A stretch of DNA of 64,000 bases from JADMJV01 sp964649085 (GTDB lineage Bacteria; Vulcanimicrobiota; Xenobia; Xenobiales; JADMJV01), in contig CAZYPN010000004.1 in the NCBI GenBank assembly GCA_964649085.1, positions 137,728 through 201,727 of the forward strand, given 5' to 3'. Of the stretch, positions 18,719 through 26,729 are shown piece by piece. The position numbers and the translations under genes were made by a program. Every line of letters starts with the position of its first letter. Position 1 is the first letter of the stretch. A model generated the notes under the pieces. That model did not search any database. It saw only the letters and a program-made list of their open reading frames with translations, and was not told where the DNA came from.

Positions 18719-19273
18719 TTACCTGGCCGGAAAGGTCGCCATGAACTGATCCAGATAGGTGAGTCCGTCTGGATACAGGCCCATCATTTGGTACCAGCTG
18801 AGTTCGCAAAACAGGATGACGTCGAGCAAGGTCAGCTGTTGACCCAGCACGTGGGGCCCGCTCAGTCGGCTTTCCATGGCCTGCAGCAGCTGGCGAATCT
18901 CGCTTCGGGCCTGCTCTTTGTGGGCCGGATCAAAGCCTTTCATGGCCAGCGGCTCGAGGGTGGTTTGCAGGAAGAACAACCACTCATACAGTCGCGCTCG
19001 CTCGGCCGTTGCGGGTGCGGGAGTGGCCATCTGCTCGGGAAACAGGTCGGCCAGGTAAAGCGTGATGGCCCCCGATTCGATCAGCGTCAGGTCGCCGTGT
19101 TGCAGGGCTGGCACGCGGCGATGAGGATGGATCTTTTCGTAGCCCGGTTTGCGCTGGTCGCCCTGGCGCAGCAATACCTCCACCTTGCGGTGGGGAATCT
19201 CGAAATAGTCCAGCAGCATCTGGGTGCGCATCCCGCGGCTCTGGGGGTCCATGTAGTGAATCAGTTCGGCCAT
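18719..19273 (-). CDS. Glutathione S-transferase family protein
   Basis: A protein of 184 residues. The N-terminal thioredoxin-like domain (1-80) has the cis-Pro segment RRVPALQ and the gamma-glutamyl-binding LIESGAITLYLADLF; the C-terminal half is all helical, as in GSTs. It lacks a clear catalytic Ser/Tyr/Cys near MDPQSRGMR, although Ser12 is in the usual place. It would conjugate or reduce electrophiles with glutathione or another thiol. AGAAGGA lies 8 nt before the ATG. It is 36 nt downstream of the GntP-type permease on the same strand. Confidence 0.85.
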   Translation of the reverse strand: MAELIHYMDPQSRGMRTQMLLDYFEIPHRKVEVLLRQGDQRKPGYEKIHPHRRVPALQHGDLTLIESGAITLYLADLFPEQMATPAPATAERARLYEWLFFLQTTLEPLAMKGFDPAHKEQARSEIRQLLQAMESRLSGPHVLGQQLTLLDVILFCELSWYQMMGLYPDGLTYLDQFMATFPAR

Positions 19274-19309
19274 AGGCGAGTCCTTCTGGTTGTTGCGGAA
19301 CGCTCCTGG

Positions 19310-20668
19310 TCAGTACAGTCCGGTGGCCCGATACAGTCCGATGGCTACGAAGACAGCGGCGGTTTTGAGGCAGGTAATGACGAAAATGTCTTTGTAGGAA
19401 TCGCGATGAGTCAGTCCGGTGATCAGCAGCAGCGTAATGACGGCGCCGTTGTGAGGCAGCGTGTCCATGCCTCCCGATGCCATTGAGGCCACTCGGTGTA
19501 GCACTTCAGGGGGCAGTCCCGAGTCGATATACTGCTGACCCAGTGCAGCCAGAGCCAGCGAAAGTCCCCCCGACGCCGAGCCCGTAATGCCGGCCAGCAG
19601 GTTGACCGAGACCGCCTCGTTGACGAGCGGATCGGCGAAGGAGTTGGCCAGAAATCCTTTCAATGCCTTAAATCCCGGCAGCGAGGCAATAACTCCACCA
19701 AAGCCATATTCGGAACCCGTATTCATGGCCGCCAGCAGGGCTCCGGCCACGGCCGCGCGCAGCCCTTCGGTAACCCCGCGGGGACGCAGGGCCAGGCAGG
19801 TGAGAATTCCGCAACCCAGGGCGATCTCGATCGACCAGATGCCCACCACTTTGGCCACCTCGATCTGGCCATCCTCGGGCAACCCCAGGCTGGCAAAGTC
19901 GAACGTCGCTCCATAGGCGGCCCGCAAACGAGGGAGCAGCAGCAGGTTGACCACCGCCACCACCACCAGCGGCAGCATGGCCACGGCGAAGGGCAGTCGG
20001 GCTTCGACCTGACCGGCCTCTTCGCTAAAGCCGTAGCCTTCGTCGCCGGCCGCCCGGCGCTGTCGCTCCAGGTAGAGCATGCCTCCGATCAGCACAAACA
20101 GCGCTCCACAGCAGCCCAGCAAGGGGGCGGCATAGAGGTCGGTTTTAAAGACCGTCGTGGGAATCACGTTCTGGATCTGCGGCGTTCCTGGCAATGCGTC
20201 CATGGTAAAGGTGAAGGCGCCCAGTGCGATGGTGCCCGGGATCAGGCGCTTGGGAATATTGGCGCGCTGGAACAGATTGGCGGCCAGTGGGTAGGTGGCA
20301 AAGGCCACCACAAAAAGACTGACCCCCCCATAGGTCAACAGGGCGCAGGCCAGCACGATGGCCAGCATCACCCGACGTTCCCCCAGCAGGCCCACGATGA
20401 AGGCGGCGATCGAAGCGGCCGATCCCGACAGCTCGACGCACTTGCCAAACACAGCACCTAGCAGAAACACCGGGAAGTACAGCTGGATAAAGCTCACCAT
20501 TTTCACCATGAAGATGTGGGAAAAGCAGGGCAGGACAGCCGCCGGTCCCAGGCTGAGCAACACCGCCAGCAGAGCGCACAGGGGGGCAAAGAGGATGACC
20601 GAGAGGCCGCGATAGGCCACCAGCATCAGTAAAATCAGGGCCAGCAGAACCACGGCAAACTCGAGCAT
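19310..20668 (-). CDS. GntP/CitMHS-type permease
   Basis: A protein of 452 residues with about twelve hydrophobic helices across its whole length. The pattern near residue 150-165 (GTIALGAFTFTMDALPGTPQ) and near 370-390 (ITGSASGGLSLALAALGQQY) is that of GntP-family or related citrate/organic acid permeases, which import sugar acids or carboxylates by proton symport. The substrate cannot be assigned. It sits in a same-strand pair with the GST gene. The upstream 76 bp are shared with the divergent metalloprotease gene. Confidence 0.8.
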   Translation of the reverse strand: MLEFAVVLLALILLMLVAYRGLSVILFAPLCALLAVLLSLGPAAVLPCFSHIFMVKMVSFIQLYFPVFLLGAVFGKCVELSGSAASIAAFIVGLLGERRVMLAIVLACALLTYGGVSLFVVAFATYPLAANLFQRANIPKRLIPGTIALGAFTFTMDALPGTPQIQNVIPTTVFKTDLYAAPLLGCCGALFVLIGGMLYLERQRRAAGDEGYGFSEEAGQVEARLPFAVAMLPLVVVAVVNLLLLPRLRAAYGATFDFASLGLPEDGQIEVAKVVGIWSIEIALGCGILTCLALRPRGVTEGLRAAVAGALLAAMNTGSEYGFGGVIASLPGFKALKGFLANSFADPLVNEAVSVNLLAGITGSASGGLSLALAALGQQYIDSGLPPEVLHRVASMASGGMDTLPHNGAVITLLLITGLTHRDSYKDIFVITCLKTAAVFVAIGLYRATGLY

Positions 20669-20744
20669 AAGGCAAGCTACCCGGGCGGGCTCAAAAAACC
20701 TTGAAGCCCGTTTTCCAGCATTTTTGAGCGCTTGAAGCTAGCCT

Positions 20745-22154
20745 GTGGACGTGATCGCCACCCTTGCTCCTCGATCGCTGGCTCGACTCAGCCCCCTTCC
20801 GGGCCGGGTTGCTTGCTCTGCCAGGGCGCCCGAGCTCGATCGGGTGGAATGGAGCGGCAGCGACCGCCCTGGAGAGACGCCCGTTTCGCACCGCTGGCTG
20901 GCGCGAGCGGCGCTCGGGGCCATCGGTCTGGCCACGCTCTCGGGAGCGGCCAGCGCCATGGTGCAGGTACAGGCCCCGGGGTTGTTCGAGTCTACCGGTC
21001 CGGGAACGCCGCGCCCGGCCGAGGCCGCCCAGTTGCGTCAGCGGTTGCGCCAGGTGGATCCTTCAATCGTCAAGTTGCTCGAACACGACGGCGTGCGCTA
21101 CGGGGTGGTGCGTCCTGGAACTTCCTTTGCCGCCCTTGGCGCCTTGCAGCCGCGCAGCGCGGAGGACTATACTTCCCGGCTGCCGGAAATGCGTGCCCAG
21201 GCCGAGCGGGCTCGTCAGGCCGCCGCGCCCTTCCGCCGGGGCCTGGACAGTTTGCTGCGACAGCGGGTTGCGGGTCGCCTCGATCCTTCACTGGAGGCGC
21301 GCATCGCCCAGATGCAGCGCGACATGCGTCAGGCTGTGCTGGAGGCCCTGCCTGCCTCGAGCTGGCTGACCCCCTATACGATTCCCAGCCTGGCCGGACA
21401 GCTGCGCGATCGCGACGGTCTGCACGAGCTGGTGCGGCTGCAGAAAGAGCCCAAGGGCACGGCCCGGATGGCCGAGCTGGTCGGCGCTCGTGGGGCCGAT
21501 CAGAGCCTGGAGTATCAACGGCTTCTCGAAGCCATCAACGGTCCTGAGCTTCAGGCGGCACGGCAGGTGGCGCTGGCCAGCGCCACCCCTGAGCAGCGGG
21601 TGGCCTGGGAAAAGGACCCCGGCCAGGTTCCCCTGGACCTGAAATCCTACGTCATTCTGGCGCCCGACCTGGCCTATTTGCCCGATGGGCAGGGGGGCAG
21701 TCTGCGGGCCTCGCTGCTCGACGCGGGGGTCCAGGCGGCCTGGGCCAATGCCCAGGGCAAGACGCTGGCCCAGAGCCCGATTCGCGGCCAGTATTTTCCC
21801 TGGAATCGCAAAGTGCTGGTGCAGAGCAGCAAGCTGGCCCCTTCGCCCAACGAACCCCATGCCCATACGCCGGTACATGAGTTGGGGCACGCCCTGGAGG
21901 ATTCGGTCGAGCGCCACGATCCGCGCTTCTATCAGAACTGGCTGTCGCGAGTGCAGGGGGCTTACCAGCGGGCCCGCGCACAGGGCAGTGTCAGCGAATA
22001 TGCGACCACCAACCTGGCCGAATACATCGCCGAAGGCGTGGGTCACTACTACGAAGATTCCGCTTTGCTAAAAAAGAAAGACCCGCAGCTCTTCCAACTG
22101 ACTCAGGAGTTGTTGGAAAAGGCTGCGGATCTCGGCCGCCGACTCGAACCTTAG
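20745..22154 (+). CDS. Putative anthrax-lethal-factor-like zinc metalloprotease
   Basis: A protein of 469 residues; the start is a GTG at 20745 (another at 20751). The N-terminal ~50 residues look disordered, followed by a hydrophobic segment (ALGAIGLATLSGAASA, about 53-70) that could be a late signal or membrane anchor. The C-terminal domain has HELGH (about 378-382) and the downstream helix NLAEYIAEGVGHYYED supplying Glu ligands about 45 residues later. This spacing and the AEYIAEG motif resemble ATLF/M34-type peptidases. The middle is helical with no known motif. It may be an exported protease or toxin; no immunity gene is evident nearby. Its stop directly abuts the convergent yceI-like stop. 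Confidence 0.65.
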   Translation: MDVIATLAPRSLARLSPLPGRVACSARAPELDRVEWSGSDRPGETPVSHRWLARAALGAIGLATLSGAASAMVQVQAPGLFESTGPGTPRPAEAAQLRQRLRQVDPSIVKLLEHDGVRYGVVRPGTSFAALGALQPRSAEDYTSRLPEMRAQAERARQAAAPFRRGLDSLLRQRVAGRLDPSLEARIAQMQRDMRQAVLEALPASSWLTPYTIPSLAGQLRDRDGLHELVRLQKEPKGTARMAELVGARGADQSLEYQRLLEAINGPELQAARQVALASATPEQRVAWEKDPGQVPLDLKSYVILAPDLAYLPDGQGGSLRASLLDAGVQAAWANAQGKTLAQSPIRGQYFPWNRKVLVQSSKLAPSPNEPHAHTPVHELGHALEDSVERHDPRFYQNWLSRVQGAYQRARAQGSVSEYATTNLAEYIAEGVGHYYEDSALLKKKDPQLFQLTQELLEKAADLGRRLEP

Positions 22155-22730
22155 CTATTGCTTGCCCGCTTCTACCAGCAGGCGCACGCTGACCTCGTCG
22201 CCGAGCACGGAGCCGCCTTTGTCGAGGTTGCGGTTCCAAATGATTCCATAGTCTTTGCGGTTGATCGTGAAGTCGCTGCGAAAGCCGGCAACTTCACCCT
22301 GGAAGCCCGGTCCCACGCCCAACAGCTGAACGGGAACCATGACTTCCTTGGCGACGCCGCGAATGGTCATCGTGCCCAGCACCTCAAACTTGTTGTCTCC
22401 GCGTGGCACCACTCGCTTGCTCTTGAAGCTGAGGGTGGGGTATTTGTCCACCGCGAAAAAGTCATCGTTCTTCAAGTGGGCGTCACGTTTTTCGTTGTCG
22501 GTAAAAATGCTGTCGGCCTTTACGGAAAACTCCACCGAACTGTTCTTCAGGTTCTTGGCATCATAGTTGATCGTGCCCTCAAAGTCGCGAAACCGACCCT
22601 CCACCTGGCTTACAAGGTGGCGTACGTTGAAGACGATCGAACTGTGGGCCGGGTCGACCTTGTAGGCGGCTGGCTGGGCCAGCGCCATCCCCGTTCCCAA
22701 GAGCCATAGACCAAGTATCCAATGTTTCAC
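22155..22730 (-). CDS. YceI family periplasmic lipid-binding protein
   Basis: A protein of 191 residues. The GTG at 22730 is chosen because GGAGG lies 8 nt upstream and a typical signal peptide follows (HWILGLWLLGTGMALAQ). The mature protein matches YceI: YKVDPAHSSIVFNVRHL at the start, GTINYD, DDFFAVDKYPTLSFKS, GTMTIRGVAKEV, and the end GIIWN and GDEVSVRLLVEA. YceI proteins are periplasmic beta-barrels that bind polyprenoid or fatty acid chains, often in isoprenoid-quinone transport or stress. A palindrome sits in the upstream gap at 22808-22826. Confidence 0.95.
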   Translation of the reverse strand: MKHWILGLWLLGTGMALAQPAAYKVDPAHSSIVFNVRHLVSQVEGRFRDFEGTINYDAKNLKNSSVEFSVKADSIFTDNEKRDAHLKNDDFFAVDKYPTLSFKSKRVVPRGDNKFEVLGTMTIRGVAKEVMVPVQLLGVGPGFQGEVAGFRSDFTINRKDYGIIWNRNLDKGGSVLGDEVSVRLLVEAGKQ

Positions 22731-22807
22731 AACCAGGACCTCCAAAGTTGATGACCTGAGAGTAGTAGCTTTCCTGGGTGGAATCAATCGGAAGAAACGG
22801 ATCGATT

Positions 22808-22826
22808 CGTTTCCTAGTTGGAAACG
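22808..22826. promoter_or_regulatory. Palindrome upstream of the YceI gene
   Basis: Perfect 7-bp arms CGTTTCC and GGAAACG are separated by TAGTT. It lies 78 nt before the YceI start and 16 nt after the end of the DA1-like gene. It could be a repressor site for the YceI gene or a weak terminator hairpin; there is no T run on either side, which favours an operator. Confidence 0.4.
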
Positions 22827-22841
22827 ATCGCGGGGAAGTCC

Positions 22842-23972
22842 CTAGATTTCCTGTAGAAAGGCTCGGAACGTAGTCCATAGCGAGAACGTTCGCATCTCCT
22901 TGACCTTCTCCAGGACTCCCGCGCTACCCACCTGTTTTTCCAGCGCCAGGCAGCGACGCAACCCTCGTCCGTAGATGGGGCAGTCGAGCGTTTCCATGTT
23001 GCGGGCAAAGGTTTCGTAGCCCAGATTCTTGACCACTCGCCACTCCACCCAGGCGGCGAAGCCTTCCATGAGGTCCTGGCTCTGGCGTGGGCAGTTCTCT
23101 TGCTGCCAGGCGTGGGCATGCTCGTGGGCCAGGATGGCCGAGGTGAACCAGAAGGGATAGCCCTTCACGACCCACATGATCCGCTCTCGTGGGGCCCAGA
23201 GCCCCACGGTAGAAAGGCTCAGGGTGTAGGCATCGGTGTGTAACTTGGGAATGTCTGCAGCCGTTTCGGCCAATTGCAGCTTATAGGGCTGTTGCACCTC
23301 CAGTCCCAGTTCTTCGCGGCAGAACCAGTGCACTTCATCGAGCAGATCCTGGGCTACCGGCAAACTGAACACCCGATGCTCCAGGCAGCGTTGACAGCGT
23401 GTATCGGGGCCGGGCTCCTTCAATTCCTGGCAAAATCGACAGCGACCGCAGGCCACCCAGAAGCAGGGCAGGCAGAAATAGCGGCCTTCATACACCAGCC
23501 AACGGCTGGCGAACGGGCTATGGCAGCCGGCACAAACCCGGGCCGGCCCCCCACAGCAGGCACAGGCGGCCCCCCCCTGAATGGCGCTGCCGCAGTCCAG
23601 ACACAGGGGGTAGCTGTCGGCGCAGCTGCGACAGTAGACTTTCTGAAGATAGGTGGTGCAATCGCCGTGGATCAGCGTGGAGCATCCGTCGCACTGAGGG
23701 AAATGCTCGGCGCAGTGAATGCAAATCGGCCGATCTTTGGAGCTGGCCTGTTCCACCGCAGGCTGGTTGCACCAGATACAGGTAGGGAATCTGGCCGAGC
23801 AGGCCTTGCAGTAGCAGTGTTCTTCATCCCACAGGAAGGCCTGATGCTCTTCCAGGAACCGCTGGCAGGCACAGCACTCGACCCAACCTTGCAAGCAATC
23901 GGCGCAGCCTCGTTTGCCCCCGGTCGTCGGCCACACTTCCGCCCGGTCTTGCAGGCAGAACGCGCATCTCAC
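22842..23972 (-). CDS. DA1-like protein: Cys-rich zinc (LIM-like) domains plus HExxH peptidase
   Basis: A protein of 376 residues with a GTG start. The first ~200 residues contain about 35 Cys, mostly in CxxC pairs (CAFC, CADC, CCAC, CIWC, CIHC, CDGC, CRSC, CLDC, CAGC, CQRC) with intervening His, the layout of several tandem LIM-like or treble-clef zinc modules. The C-terminal part (about 205-376) has FTSAILAHEHAHAWQ with HEHAH at 283-287 and a Glu-containing helix LMEGFAAWVEW (Glu303), the arrangement of the DA1-type peptidase. In plants DA1 is a ubiquitin-activated peptidase with LIM domains; bacterial relatives have no established role. There is no signal peptide, so it is cytoplasmic. The domain assignment is from motif memory, and a plain zinc-ribbon metalloprotease is the alternative. 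Confidence 0.75.
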   Translation of the reverse strand: MRCAFCLQDRAEVWPTTGGKRGCADCLQGWVECCACQRFLEEHQAFLWDEEHCYCKACSARFPTCIWCNQPAVEQASSKDRPICIHCAEHFPQCDGCSTLIHGDCTTYLQKVYCRSCADSYPLCLDCGSAIQGGAACACCGGPARVCAGCHSPFASRWLVYEGRYFCLPCFWVACGRCRFCQELKEPGPDTRCQRCLEHRVFSLPVAQDLLDEVHWFCREELGLEVQQPYKLQLAETAADIPKLHTDAYTLSLSTVGLWAPRERIMWVVKGYPFWFTSAILAHEHAHAWQQENCPRQSQDLMEGFAAWVEWRVVKNLGYETFARNMETLDCPIYGRGLRRCLALEKQVGSAGVLEKVKEMRTFSLWTTFRAFLQEI

Positions 23973-24064
23973 AGGATAAAGCTTTCCACGCGCGGGCGGA
24001 AGTGTCCCTGCTGGAGGTGATGTAGATCAGGGCAGGGGTTGGCCTTGTCGAGCACAATCGCTCT

Positions 24065-24523
24065 ATGAGTGTAAAAGCCATCCATAATTTCGAACACGCC
24101 GTGCATGCGGCCAATGAGTGGATCAAGGAACTGGCCAACGAACCGGAAGTCGGCTCCGAGTCTCAGGCCTACGCAATCCTGCGCATCGTGCTGCAGGCTC
24201 TGCGCGACCGGATGCGCGTAGAGGAGGTTGCTCAGCTTTCGGCCCAGTTGCCGATGTTAATCCGCGGCTTCTTTTTCGAGGGCTGGAAGCCTCAGTATGA
24301 ACAAAGCCCCCCGGAAAGCAGTGAGGAGTTTCTCGAGGATATCGGGCTGCGTCTCTTGCGGGTGTCTGAGATCGAAGCAGAGGACGCGGTGTACCTGGTA
24401 TATGCGCTGATGCATCAGCATTTTTCCGCAGGCGAATTGGTGCACGTCGAGCGCGTGATGCCCGCTGAACTGGTGCTCAAGTGGCGACCCGGGCTGCCCC
24501 AAAAGGGCCTGCGCCTGGTTTGA
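24065..24523 (+). CDS. DUF2267 family protein
   Basis: A protein of 152 residues, all helical. The pattern AYAILRIVLQALRDRMRVEEVAQLSAQLP with IRGFFFEGW is that of DUF2267, a duplicated helical domain with unknown function in many soil bacteria. No signal peptide or catalytic motif is seen. It is divergent from the DA1-like gene (92 bp between) and its stop abuts the convergent OB-fold gene stop. Confidence 0.85.
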   Translation: MSVKAIHNFEHAVHAANEWIKELANEPEVGSESQAYAILRIVLQALRDRMRVEEVAQLSAQLPMLIRGFFFEGWKPQYEQSPPESSEEFLEDIGLRLLRVSEIEAEDAVYLVYALMHQHFSAGELVHVERVMPAELVLKWRPGLPQKGLRLV

Positions 24524-24889
24524 TCAGGGACCCTGAATCTGACTGGGGTTGACCAGTTGAATCATGACGCGTCCTTTGTATTTTCGCAGGACGCCCCGCA
24601 CTTTGACCCGCTTGCCCTGGTAGCGGCTGAGCCCGGGAAACTTCCCGGTATCCTTGGGAAAGACCATGGCCCGAAACGGTTGGTTCTTGGGATCGGCTCC
24701 AAAGTTCAGGTAGTGGAAGCCGGCCACGTTGGTGCGTACCGACATGACCCTTCCCTGGACCACCACGCGCTTGCCGACGTTCGCCGGGGCTTGTTCCGGC
24801 GTGATTAGAGGGGCCCCGGAAGGTTCTGCAGCCAGACCAGAGTTCAGGCCGCCAGACAGTAACCACATGCCAACCAGAAGGTTTCTCAT
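24524..24889 (-). CDS. Exported OB-fold-like protein
   Basis: A protein of 121 residues with a short signal peptide (LLVGMWLLSGGLNSGLA). The mature part, VGKRVVVQGRVMSVRTN, FHYLNFG, RAMVFP, GKRVKVRGVLRKYKGRVMIQL, follows the five-strand OB-fold pattern of small exported nucleic-acid or ligand binders. An OB-fold in the periplasm could bind DNA or oligosaccharide; no catalytic site is visible. Confidence 0.7.
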   Translation of the reverse strand: MRNLLVGMWLLSGGLNSGLAAEPSGAPLITPEQAPANVGKRVVVQGRVMSVRTNVAGFHYLNFGADPKNQPFRAMVFPKDTGKFPGLSRYQGKRVKVRGVLRKYKGRVMIQLVNPSQIQGP

Positions 24890-24934
24890 GCTCAGGCCTG
24901 TTCGGCAGTGCTCAAAGACTCCCTGGCGAGAAAA

Positions 24935-24962
24935 GGGACCCCGGTCACCAGACCGGGGTCCC
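24935..24962 (-). terminator. Rho-independent terminator of the sigma/Cys-rich peptide operon
   Basis: A perfect 12-bp stem GGGACCCCGGTC/GACCGGGGTCCC with a 4-nt loop ACCA. On the minus strand it is followed by TTTT (24934-24931), and it lies 23 nt downstream of the stop of the small Cys-rich peptide gene. Confidence 0.85.
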
Positions 24963-24985
24963 TGCTTACTTTCGCAACCGAGCCG

Positions 24986-25132
24986 TTATTTGTTAGCCGG
25001 GCAGCACTGAGACGGCGGGTTGCAGCACTCGGCATCGGGCTGGCAGCAGCTCGAATCCGACGAGGGCTGGGCCAGAGCCATGCCTCCGGCAGCGATCAGC
25101 GACAACAACATCACCTGAAATGACTTTTTCAT
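24986..25132 (-). CDS. Small exported Cys-pair peptide (48 residues)
   Basis: This gene encodes 48 residues. The ATG at 25132 is preceded by GGAGG at 6 nt. MKKSFQVMLLSLIAAGGMALA is a good signal peptide. The mature ~27 residues contain three CC pairs (SSCCQP, AECCNP, SQCCPA) spaced by 5-7 residues and little else. Paired Cys in an exported peptide suggests metal binding or disulfide formation; I do not recognise the family. It follows the 104-residue Cys-rich protein by 21 nt and ends at a strong terminator, so it is the last gene of the ECF sigma operon. Confidence 0.75.
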   Translation of the reverse strand: MKKSFQVMLLSLIAAGGMALAQPSSDSSCCQPDAECCNPPSQCCPANK

Positions 25133-25153
25133 AGAGACCTCCAAAAAATTGAA

Positions 25154-25468
25154 TTAGCAATGAGCCGGAAGAACGGTCGCCGATGGAGGGCCTCGGATCA
25201 CTGTGCGTCGGGCTACCCCGGTTCCGTAGTTTGCGACCGTCGGCAGGCCGGGTGGCAAACTCGCCTGGCAGGTGTGCGCGGGCAGCGGGGTGGGGCCGGG
25301 TAGCAGGGCCGTGAAATCGAGTGGCAGCAGGGGTTCGGCTGCTGGTGTGGCGGGCTCGCAGGCGCACAGGGCAGGCCCGCAACAGCTTTCAGCCGCGCAC
25401 CGCTCCACCTGACAGGGGGGGCGGCAGCTGAGGGCCACCAGCAACAGTATCCAGTACCACGAGTTCAC
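25154..25468 (-). CDS. Exported or lipid-anchored Cys-rich protein
   Basis: A protein of 104 residues beginning MNSWYWILLLVALSC, which could be a lipoprotein signal (Cys15 after ALS, imperfect lipobox) or a normal signal peptide. The mature protein starts with eight clustered Cys (CRPPC, C, CC, C, C) in ~25 residues, then a Pro-rich stretch without Cys, and ends APAHC-like. It lies between the ECF sigma gene (26 nt) and the CC-pair peptide gene (21 nt). The shared Cys clustering suggests that all respond to the same stress, for example metal or thiol damage; this is inference. Confidence 0.6.
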   Translation of the reverse strand: MNSWYWILLLVALSCRPPCQVERCAAESCCGPALCACEPATPAAEPLLPLDFTALLPGPTPLPAHTCQASLPPGLPTVANYGTGVARRTVIRGPPSATVLPAHC

Positions 25469-25494
25469 GTGGGCTTTAACCGCCCACCCTCGGC

Positions 25495-26037
25495 TCAGGT
25501 TCCCGAACTCTGCAGGCGTTCGGCCAGCCAGCGACTGGCGTGATACATGCGAGATTTGACCGTGCCCACAGGCAGATTCAAAATGGCCGCCACCTCCGGA
25601 TAGGGCAACTGTTGATAGAAGGCCAGCACAAAGACTTCTCGCTGCCGTTCCGGCATGGCCTCGACGGCCTGGGCCACGAGTCGGGACAGGCGCGCCTTTT
25701 CGGCGGCTTCTTCGACACCGGGTCCGGAGTCGGCGATTTCGACCTCCAGATCGGTGACGGGTCGTCGCTGCTGTCGGCGCAGCTGATCGCGACAGAGGTT
25801 GAGACAGATTTGGTAAAGCCAGGGGCGAAATCGGGCTCCTGGTCGATAGCGGGCCCGCTGTTGAAAAAGTTTGAGAAAGGTGTCCTGGAAGGCATCTTCG
25901 GCGGCTTCTCGTCGGCCCAGCAAACGCATCGCCAGGCCGAAAAGGCTGCGCTCGTAGCGGCGGGCCAGCAGCCCGAGCAGCGACAACTCGCCGGCCTGTA
26001 CGCGGGCCATAAGAACCTCGTCAGAGAGGTCATCCAT
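25495..26037 (-). CDS. ECF-family RNA polymerase sigma factor
   Basis: A protein of 180 residues. Region 2 is YERSLFGLAMRLLGRREAAEDAFQDTFLKLFQ with RPWLYQICLNLCRDQLRR. Region 4 is AMPERQREVFVLAFYQQLPYPEVAAILNLPVGTVKSRMYHA, the usual helix-turn-helix for the -35 element. There is no C-terminal extension. It heads a three-gene operon with two Cys-rich exported proteins and is divergent from a gene for a membrane zinc-finger anti-sigma factor (87 bp between), its likely regulator. Confidence 0.95.
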   Translation of the reverse strand: MDDLSDEVLMARVQAGELSLLGLLARRYERSLFGLAMRLLGRREAAEDAFQDTFLKLFQQRARYRPGARFRPWLYQICLNLCRDQLRRQQRRPVTDLEVEIADSGPGVEEAAEKARLSRLVAQAVEAMPERQREVFVLAFYQQLPYPEVAAILNLPVGTVKSRMYHASRWLAERLQSSGT

Positions 26038-26123
26038 AAGCGCTGAACCTTTTCCCTTGTTGGGGCGTATCTCCCTGGATGAATGTTACCGGGAGTGCCA
26101 GGGCGGCTGCCGAAGGTTCGAGC

Positions 26124-26729
26124 ATGACCTGCGAGCAGTGTCAGCAAGAGATGCCCGAGGGCTTGTTGGGCTCTGGGGAAGAGGGCCCGTGGCGGCAGCA
26201 CCTGAAGTCCTGTCCCGATTGTGAACAGCAGTGGCAACAGTTGCGCCAGGCCTTCGCGCTAGCCGCCCACTGGAAAGTGGAGTGCCCCGCCGACAATCGG
26301 ATCGATCGGGCACTGGCCCGGGTTGAGGCGGCCTCGGCTCCCTGGTGGCAAGGCTGGTTTCGTTCCATCGATCTTGGGCTGCAACGCTTTGGCCAGCATC
26401 GCTTGACGCTGGGCAGCGGGGCGCTTACGGCGCTGCTGGCCCTGGGGCTGATGGTCAAGGTATTAAGCCCCAATTACCTGCGGGGGCGCTCCACAGGTGC
26501 CGAGTTCGCCTGCCAGCGCCATCTTCGCCTGCTTGAGCAGGCCCTCGCAGCCTATGCCCAGGACCACCAGGGGCTCTACCCGCCGAGTCTGATGGAACTG
26601 AAGCCCCGCTATCTCAAAGTCGTGCCCCACTGTCCTGAGTCGCAGGCCGACGAGTTCGCGGCCTATCGGGTGCAGATCGACCATCGCCGCTATCGGTTGC
26701 AATGCCCCCGTCATCCTCACGAACCGTAG
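26124..26729 (+). CDS. Membrane anti-sigma factor with zinc finger and pilin-like C-terminal domain
   Basis: A protein of 201 residues. The ATG at 26124 is preferred over 26079 because it begins the zinc finger directly and follows GAAGG. The N-terminal zf-HC2 module has Cys3, Cys6, His26, Cys30 and Cys33 (CEQC...HLKSCPDC), as in anti-sigma factors that bind ECF sigma through this domain. One membrane helix (about 92-112) is followed by an outer domain FACQRHLRLLEQALAAYAQD..GLYPPSLMEL, which resembles the first helix and loop of GspG/pilin-type proteins and has further Cys (PHCPES, LQCPRH). A redox or metal signal could act on these Cys. It probably restrains the divergent ECF factor. The downstream metallopeptidase ORF overlaps its end. 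Confidence 0.8.
   Translation: MTCEQCQQEMPEGLLGSGEEGPWRQHLKSCPDCEQQWQQLRQAFALAAHWKVECPADNRIDRALARVEAASAPWWQGWFRSIDLGLQRFGQHRLTLGSGALTALLALGLMVKVLSPNYLRGRSTGAEFACQRHLRLLEQALAAYAQDHQGLYPPSLMELKPRYLKVVPHCPESQADEFAAYRVQIDHRRYRLQCPRHPHEP

Noticed and set aside
26079..26123. Upstream ATG for the anti-sigma factor
   Set aside because: It adds 15 residues before the zinc finger without a ribosome site; ATG 26124 has GAAGG upstream.
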